From positions 130,001 to 135,000 of the forward strand of contig NZ_ANIK01000035.1 in NCBI RefSeq assembly GCF_000347175.1: 5,000 nucleotides of DNA, given 5' to 3'. Below, one piece after another: positions 1 through 5,000 of this stretch. The stretch comes from Leptospira alstonii serovar Sichuan str. 79601 (GTDB taxonomy: Bacteria; Spirochaetota; Leptospiria; Leptospirales; Leptospiraceae). The notes below the pieces were generated by a model, which had not been told where the DNA came from, searched no databases, and saw nothing but the letters and a program-made list of their open reading frames with translations. The position numbers and the translations under genes were made by a program. The first letter of the stretch is position 1, and every line of letters starts with the position of its first letter.

Positions 1-939
<939 letters not shown>

Positions 940-956
940 AACGTAATCAAATATTT

Positions 957-961
957 AAGGA
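957..961 (+). promoter_or_regulatory. Ribosome binding site of purA
   Basis: AAGGA lies 6 nt before the ATG at 968. It fixes the PurA start, which also matches the usual family N-terminus: the nucleotide-binding loop begins at residue 12. It sits in the short gap after hisZ, consistent with translation from a shared mRNA. Confidence 0.75.
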
Positions 962-967
962 AAAACT

Positions 968-2245
<1,278 letters not shown>

Positions 2246-2273
2246 GAACCGGAGTTTTTTTCGACGTTTTTGA

Positions 2274-2301
2274 TTGACCCATGACACTCGATAAATATCG
2301 T
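2274..2301 (+). promoter_or_regulatory. Putative promoter of the tRNA-Lys/tRNA-Glu unit
   Basis: TTGACC (2274-2279) resembles a -35 box. After a 16-nt spacer, TATCGT (2296-2301) keeps the TA...T of a -10 box. The predicted start, near 2308, is about 10 nt before the first tRNA base. The -10 is weak. An imperfect inverted repeat (ACAC..GAT / ATCGTGT, 2284-2303) overlaps the spacer and -10. This is an inference from spacing and position. Confidence 0.4.
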
Positions 2302-2308
2302 GTATTTC

Positions 2309-2392
<84 letters not shown>

Positions 2393-2400
2393 TACGTTCT

Positions 2401-2481
<81 letters not shown>

Positions 2482-2585
2482 CTTCTCTCCTTAAAATCCT
2501 TCAATTTTACGATCTTACCGACTGCACAAGGTCTCGTTTTTTAAAAAGAATTTTAAAAATTTCCCAAAACACTTTTTTAATCTTT

Positions 2586-2617
2586 GATCAGCGCAGATAG
2601 TATTTTTATCGCCGATC
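2586..2617. repeat. Imperfect palindrome GATCAGCG / CGCCGATC
   Basis: GATCAGCG (2586-2593) pairs with CGCCGATC (2610-2617) at seven of eight positions, with one A/C mismatch, around a 16-nt AT-rich centre. It could be a hairpin in a transcript from the tRNA side or a protein-binding site. Nothing else fixes its role. Confidence 0.4.
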
Positions 2618-2741
2618 ATGCAACTGCATCTCCAAATACATTTTAAATATAAAATATACTAAAAATGGAATATATTTGCAAAGCCCAAACCATTGCGCTT
2701 AAAATCGAACGACTTGAATTGCACCCAAGGAAACCAAAGCG

Positions 2742-2842
2742 CAGAGCTTTCCTACGGATCGCGTTGAAGAAAACCCAGCACAGCGCTTTCTAAAAGGCGC
2801 TATTTCTTAGCTTCGCTAAGAGCCAATCGCTTTCGCATTGGG
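2742..2842 (+). repeat. Diverged palindromic repeat, upstream copy (partial + full unit)
   Basis: A full unit spans 2781-2842 and lines up with the tandem units downstream of the hydrolase: CAGCGCTTTCTAAAAGGCG against CAACGCTTCCTATGGGGCG, then TCTTAGC-TTC-GCTAAGA (2805-2821) against TCTTAGC-TGC-GCTAAGA, then GCCAA and CGCTTTCGC. It folds into AGCGC/GCGCT (2782-2786, 2797-2801), the perfect 7-bp TCTTAGC/GCTAAGA hairpin, and CCAAT/ATTGG (2823-2827, 2836-2840). Before it, 2742-2766 resembles the truncated unit at 4779-4804; its GCTTTCCTACGGATCGCG (2746-2763) matches the terminal inverted repeat of the downstream block over 14 of its last 15 bases. It is clearly the same family, with many substitutions. 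Confidence 0.75.
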
Positions 2843-2882
2843 TATACCAAATTCACATTAAACTTAAACTTATTTATAAAAT

Positions 2883-2896
2883 CTAGGAACTCCTAG
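2883..2896. repeat. Small hairpin CTAGG-AACT-CCTAG
   Basis: A perfect 5-bp stem (2883-2887 with 2892-2896) closes on loop AACT. It has the same loop and geometry as the hairpin at 3007-3020. No T-run follows, so it is not a terminator in this orientation. Confidence 0.5.
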
Positions 2897-2897
2897 C

Positions 2898-2942
2898 TCC
2901 TAATCCCTCGCCCAGCGGACTCGCATGAGTTCTGTGTTAGGA
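2898..2942. other. Nested stem structure of unknown role
   Basis: TCCTAA (2898-2903) pairs with TTAGGA (2937-2942). Inside, GGACTC (2917-2922) pairs with GAGTTC (2927-2932) around loop GCAT, with one G-U pair. Together with the adjacent hairpin at 2883-2896 it makes a compact multi-stem region. No known RNA family is recognised. Chance pairing in AT-rich DNA cannot be excluded. Confidence 0.3.
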
Positions 2943-3000
2943 AATTAGAACGAACATATCGAAAAAGGCGGCCAAGATTGCGCATTTTGATCTATATTTT

Positions 3001-3029
3001 AAAAATGTGGGAACTCCCACGTTATTTTT
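3001..3029. terminator. Terminator-like hairpin GTGGG-AACT-CCCAC with A/T flanks
   Basis: The stem GTGGG/CCCAC (3007-3011, 3016-3020) with loop AACT is flanked by AAAAAT (3001-3006) and ATTTTT (3024-3029). These flanks can extend the stem across a GTT bulge and give a U-rich tail on either strand. It could end transcription running in from the tRNA side, or be a dispersed repeat of the same kind as 2883-2896. The T-run is separated from the stem by 4 nt, which is not ideal. Confidence 0.4.
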
Positions 3030-3107
3030 GCGGAAACAAAAGCTCCTTATACCGAACTCGCGTTATTTAGATCGGAATCGATTTTTTCGCAAATCAGTTT
3101 GTTTTTT

Positions 3108-3207
3108 GAACGAACCAAGCCCTTTTTTTCTTGAAAAAATAGACATAATATAGACACATAACTGTCTCAATAAAATTAAAAGAGTCAAATAGAATTCAGG
3201 TTCGTTC
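3108..3207. promoter_or_regulatory. Promoter/leader region of the hydrolase gene with a 9-bp inverted repeat
   Basis: Perfect arms GAACGAACC (3108-3116) and GGTTCGTTC (3199-3207) enclose an AT-rich stretch. Inside are a T-tract (3122-3129), TTGAAA (3131-3136), overlapping -10-like sequences CATAAT (3144-3149) and TATAGA (3149-3154), and a small inverted repeat AGACA/TGTCT (3152-3156, 3163-3167). No -35/-10 pair has ideal spacing, so the exact promoter is uncertain. The arms could form a long stem or serve as operator half-sites. Confidence 0.35.
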
Positions 3208-3221
3208 TACAAAACAGAATT

Positions 3222-3227
3222 AAGGAG
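3222..3227 (+). promoter_or_regulatory. Strong ribosome binding site of the hydrolase gene
   Basis: AAGGAG lies 8 nt before the ATG at 3236, near-ideal spacing. It decides this start over any later in-frame start and so keeps the N-terminal basic/hydrophobic segment in the protein. Confidence 0.85.
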
Positions 3228-3235
3228 AATTATCG

Positions 3236-4375
3236 ATGAGGATAGAATTGAATAATAAGTTTCGGATCGGAATTAGAATCCGAAATTTCTGGGGGATATT
3301 TTTCGTATTGTTTGCCTTAGTTGCAACACAATCGATCTTCGGCACAAGCTACCAAAGAAAGATTTTGACTTACAATGTTGTCGGTCAAAATTTTTCCAAC
3401 TATACCACTACAAACTACAAATTGAATGTGGTTCAATATCGTAACTCGGATCTTATTCAAACCCCGGGTGCTAAGAATGTTTTGTGCGTTCACGGTTTCG
3501 GAGATACCAGTTCCATCTTTGAACCCCTTGCAAAGGAACTGATTCTTAAGAACAAAGCGAATAACGTTTATATCGTAGATTTACCCGGTCATGGGGGTAG
3601 CACATTGACGAAGGGAACCGCCGCTCATCCCGCAAATATAGGCGAATTAACCGTTCATAATTACGAGGAAGCGACTCGTGCTTTGTTAAGCGAAATGCGT
3701 TTGAATATCCCTTGGCCGGAATTGCCGGATACGATCGTAGGACATAGCATCGGCGGACTTGTAGTGCAACTGATGCAAGACAAACTGAAAAGCAAAGGCT
3801 CCAGTTTGTGGACTCGGTACGGGATAATAGATACCGTATTGATTGCCAGCGATATTCCATACCCTCTACCCTGGTCGGGAAGCGACGTGACGATGGATGA
3901 TCCGAATTACCAGTATTCCGCAAAAGCTTTGGTATGGAATTTCAAAGTGGAGAAAATTCTTTCCTTTTTTCCTCCTGTGGTTGGTCTGTTTGTGGAAAGT
4001 CCCGACGATTTTTTTATCAATAGTAAATATTCGGTAAACGGAGTGCCGGTAACCGGAGCCCCTACTCCCGCTCAGGTTGAAGTTATGAATGTCTTGGAGC
4101 CGTATCCGGCGGCCGCGAATATTGTCGGCTTGGATCCTACAGGACAGACTCAAAACGCGGTTCCGCGTTTACCGGTTGCACAGAATCTTTGGAGCGGATT
4201 TAATCTAAAGGTGGTCTGGTTGGATAAGGATCCATTTTTCAGTCAGGTGGAAACTCAAAATCTAGCGCACTATCTAAAACCGGGTGGTTTGGGTGTGATG
4301 GTTACTATTTCCGATCCCGAAGCGGTTCATGGTACGCCGTTTTCAAAACCGAGTCTGCTCATTCCATTATTCTAA
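3236..4375 (+). CDS. Exported or membrane-anchored alpha/beta-hydrolase, lipase/esterase-like
   Basis: The 379-residue protein has the alpha/beta-hydrolase pattern. The oxyanion-loop motif is HGFGD (86-90). DLPGHGGS (115-122) follows strand 4. The nucleophile elbow is GHSIGG (169-174), with Ser171. The acid is D330 or D332 in VVWLDKDPFF, and the base is His365 in EAVHG. A basic start (RIGIRIR, 10-16) followed by a hydrophobic run (about 19-36) makes a signal peptide or N-terminal anchor; no lipobox cysteine is seen. A long insert between the nucleophile and the acid (about 205-320, rich in Pro and aromatics) probably forms the cap over the active site. Likely substrates are esters or lipids, but the fold also includes peptidases, haloalkane dehalogenases and epoxide hydrolases, and the sequence does not settle this. 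It is monocistronic: own leader, strong ribosome binding site, terminator 30 nt after the stop. Base use resembles its neighbours. Confidence 0.85.
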   Translation: MRIELNNKFRIGIRIRNFWGIFFVLFALVATQSIFGTSYQRKILTYNVVGQNFSNYTTTNYKLNVVQYRNSDLIQTPGAKNVLCVHGFGDTSSIFEPLAKELILKNKANNVYIVDLPGHGGSTLTKGTAAHPANIGELTVHNYEEATRALLSEMRLNIPWPELPDTIVGHSIGGLVVQLMQDKLKSKGSSLWTRYGIIDTVLIASDIPYPLPWSGSDVTMDDPNYQYSAKALVWNFKVEKILSFFPPVVGLFVESPDDFFINSKYSVNGVPVTGAPTPAQVEVMNVLEPYPAAANIVGLDPTGQTQNAVPRLPVAQNLWSGFNLKVVWLDKDPFFSQVETQNLAHYLKPGGLGVMVTISDPEAVHGTPFSKPSLLIPLF

Positions 4376-4404
4376 TTTTTTAATCAGGTAATGAACTAAC
4401 CTTT

Positions 4405-4442
4405 AGTCGTATCTGTATGTAATACTACGGGTACGACTTTTT
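4405..4442 (+). terminator. Intrinsic terminator of the hydrolase gene
   Basis: A 13-bp stem, 4405-4417 with 4426-4438 (two G-U pairs; outer arms AGTCGTA/TACGACT), closes an 8-nt loop and runs straight into TTTTT (4438-4442). Position and polarity fit termination of the gene ending at 4375. Confidence 0.85.
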
Positions 4443-4572
4443 ACAATTAACGTAAGAATTTCTAAATCATAACTACACGCCGATTTTTCGCACATTTCGA
4501 ATCCGCGTTTACGAAGAATTTTTTCCGAAAGTAGGAGCAAGCTTTGAGTTTCCGAGAATGAGGCACCTATTT

Positions 4573-4799
4573 CGCGACCCGTAGGAAGCGAAATTGAGTT
4601 TATTCCCTGAATTGTGTCCCAGAAAACTCAACACAACGCTTCCTATGGGACGGCTAATTCTTAGCTGCGCTAAGAGCCAACACTTTCGCTTCGCGGCTTT
4701 TGGCCACAACGCTTCCTATGGGGCGATAATTCTTAGCTGCGCTAAGAGCCAACGCTTTCGCTTCGCGGCTTTTGGCCACAACGCTTCCTATGGGGCGCG
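4573..4799. mobile_element. MITE-like block bounded by 18-nt imperfect inverted repeats
   Basis: The left end CGCGACCCGTAGGAAGCG (4573-4590) is the reverse complement of the right end CGCTTCCTATGGGGCGCG (4782-4799) at 16 of 18 positions. Between them are two tandem units and no transposase. A short, non-coding, palindrome-rich block with inverted ends is the general shape of a MITE or REP-like cluster. No flanking target-site duplication is visible, so mobility is an inference. A relative of the same end sequence lies at 2746-2763. Confidence 0.45.
4578..4650. repeat. Long imperfect stem-loop at the left end of the repeat block
   Basis: CCCGTAGGAAGCG (4578-4590) pairs with CGCTTCCTATGGG (4638-4650 area, starting at 4637) over 13 bp with one G-U. 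Further in, TTGAGTTT (4594-4601) pairs with AAACTCAA (4624-4631). The apical loop is about 22 nt. As RNA from the + strand it would be a stable two-stage hairpin. Confidence 0.6.
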
Positions 4800-4804
4800 T
4801 TGTG
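4633..4804 (+). repeat. Tandem 73/72-nt palindromic repeat, two full units and one partial
   Basis: Units start with ACAACGCTTCCTATGGG at 4633, 4706 and 4778. Units 1 and 2 differ by only a few substitutions and one indel near 4650-4656, plus ACA/ACG near 4683. Each full unit has a perfect TCTTAGC-TGC-GCTAAGA hairpin and then GCCAA...TTGGC enclosing CGC-TTC-GCG. The third copy stops after about 20 nt and runs into CGCGTTGTG, which can pair back with CACAACGCT. Near-identity of units 1 and 2 suggests recent duplication. The diverged single copy at 2781-2842 belongs to the same family. Confidence 0.85.
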
Positions 4805-4817
4805 GGGTTGACATTAA

Positions 4818-4854
4818 AAAACCCGGCAACACAACCGTGTACTAACCGGGTTTT
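4818..4854. terminator. Intrinsic terminator, probably bidirectional, serving the minus-strand gene
   Basis: AAAACCCGG (4818-4826) pairs perfectly with CCGGGTTTT (4846-4854). A small inner hairpin ACAC-AACC-GTGT (4829-4840) sits in the loop. Read on the minus strand, the stem is followed by T-rich sequence (complement of the A-run 4816-4821). It lies about 65 nt past the stop of the minus-strand gene at 4919 and would also block + strand readthrough. Confidence 0.8.
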
Positions 4855-4918
4855 CTGTGACTTCGAAATCGGGAAAGCGAAGAATTTTATTTCTTCTCTA
4901 GTCCTTTTTAGAAGCCGT

Positions 4919-5000
4919 TTATTTTTTTGCGGGGGCTGGAGCAGAACCGGATTTTCTTGCGGTTCTTCTTTCTTCTCTTACTTTCGCCTGAGTCTCGCGT
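4919..5000 (-). CDS. C-terminal end of an unidentified minus-strand protein (truncated by window edge)
   Basis: The minus strand is open from the window edge to TAA (4919-4921, read as TTA on +), giving 26 residues: RETQAKVREERR, then TARKSGSAPAPAKK. The end is very basic, with a helical-looking K/R/E segment followed by an Ala/Pro/Lys tail, as seen in some nucleic-acid-binding and ribosomal proteins. This is too short to identify a family. Support for its being real: the Ala/Pro/Lys tail is typical of a protein end, and a strong terminator in the right orientation follows about 65 nt downstream. It converges with the hydrolase gene. Confidence 0.55.
   Translation of the reverse strand, partial: RETQAKVREERRTARKSGSAPAPAKK

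Larger units (their letters stand above)
2482..3235. other. Long gene-poor intergenic region between the tRNAs and the hydrolase gene
   Basis: I see no convincing gene in these roughly 750 bases. In order it holds: an AT-rich stretch after tRNA-Glu with no clear terminator hairpin; an imperfect palindrome at 2586-2617; a diverged palindromic repeat unit with a preceding partial copy (2742-2842); two hairpins with identical AACT loops (2883-2896 and 3007-3020) and a nested structure between them (2898-2942); and the promoter and leader of the hydrolase gene (about 3108-3235). A 42-codon open frame from ATG at 2665 has no ribosome binding site and runs into the repeat. Confidence 0.75.
4376..4918. 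other. Intergenic region with terminators and repeat block
   Basis: After the hydrolase terminator, 4443-4572 shows no gene and no firm element, though TTGAGTTT (4544-4551 area) recurs at 4594-4601. The repeat block fills 4573-4799, the convergent terminator is 4818-4854, and 4855-4918 is the A/T-rich 3' side of the minus-strand gene, with a small GAAGAA/TTCTTC palindrome (4879-4884, 4891-4896). An 83-codon frame (TTG at 4594 to 4845) consists almost wholly of repeat sequence and is judged non-coding. Confidence 0.7.

Noticed and set aside
2519..2560. Possible terminator after tRNA-Glu (GAC...GTC then TTTTTT)
   Set aside because: The stem has only about three pairs; the T-run alone is not enough.
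2665..2793. 42-codon + strand frame starting ATG at 2665, with TATACT just upstream
   Set aside because: There is no ribosome binding site, no good -35 for the TATACT, and its second half is the repeat element.
4509..4709. 66-codon minus-strand frame
   Set aside because: It is antisense to the repeat block, with no start context and no recognisable protein character.
4573..4805. CRISPR array
   Set aside because: The repeats are directly abutting units with internal hairpins; there are no unique spacers of regular length and no cas genes.
4808..4813. Perfect TTGACA -35-like hexamer at the end of the repeat block
   Set aside because: No -10-like sequence lies at usable spacing; the downstream bases are the terminator stem.
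4594..4845. 83-codon + strand frame as a protein gene
   Set aside because: It consists almost entirely of palindromic repeat, starts at TTG and runs into the terminator stem; reported only as a finding.

Overview
The window looks like chromosomal DNA of a Leptospira species, probably of the pathogenic clade. This rests on the adenylosuccinate synthetase sequence (a GDEGKAK variant of the nucleotide-binding loop and the overall Leptospira-like protein), the presence of a hisZ-type gene beside it, the moderately AT-rich base composition, and long intergenic spaces full of small palindromes. Species cannot be fixed from this sequence alone.

Layout. Positions 1-939 (+) hold the 3' part of hisZ, the HisRS-like regulatory subunit of ATP phosphoribosyltransferase; its start lies outside the window. 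purA (968-2245, +) follows after a 28-nt gap and is probably co-transcribed. Two tRNA genes follow on the same strand: tRNA-Lys(TTT) at 2319-2391 and tRNA-Glu(TTC) at 2407-2481, probably from their own promoter just after purA. Next comes a gene-poor stretch of about 750 nt (2482-3235) with hairpins, a diverged copy of a repeat family and the promoter/leader of the next gene. That gene (3236-4375, +) encodes an exported or membrane-anchored alpha/beta-hydrolase (lipase/esterase-like) and ends at a strong intrinsic terminator. From 4443 to about 4817 lies a repeat block: an 18-nt sequence at 4573-4590, its inverted partner at 4782-4799, and between them two near-identical 72/73-nt units. A bidirectional-looking terminator (4818-4854) closes the block. 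The last 82 bases hold the 3' end of a minus-strand gene with a basic, Ala/Pro/Lys-rich C-terminus.

How the parts relate. HisZ and PurA are linked through nucleotide metabolism: the HisG/HisZ enzyme uses ATP and PRPP, the histidine pathway releases AICAR into purine synthesis, and PurA commits IMP to AMP. The tRNAs are housekeeping. The hydrolase stands alone as a single-gene transcription unit between two intergenic regions that carry related repeats.

I see no defence system, CRISPR array, insertion-sequence transposase or other obviously new multi-gene system. The most unusual content is the palindromic repeat family on both sides of the hydrolase gene, whose downstream copy has a MITE-like shape.
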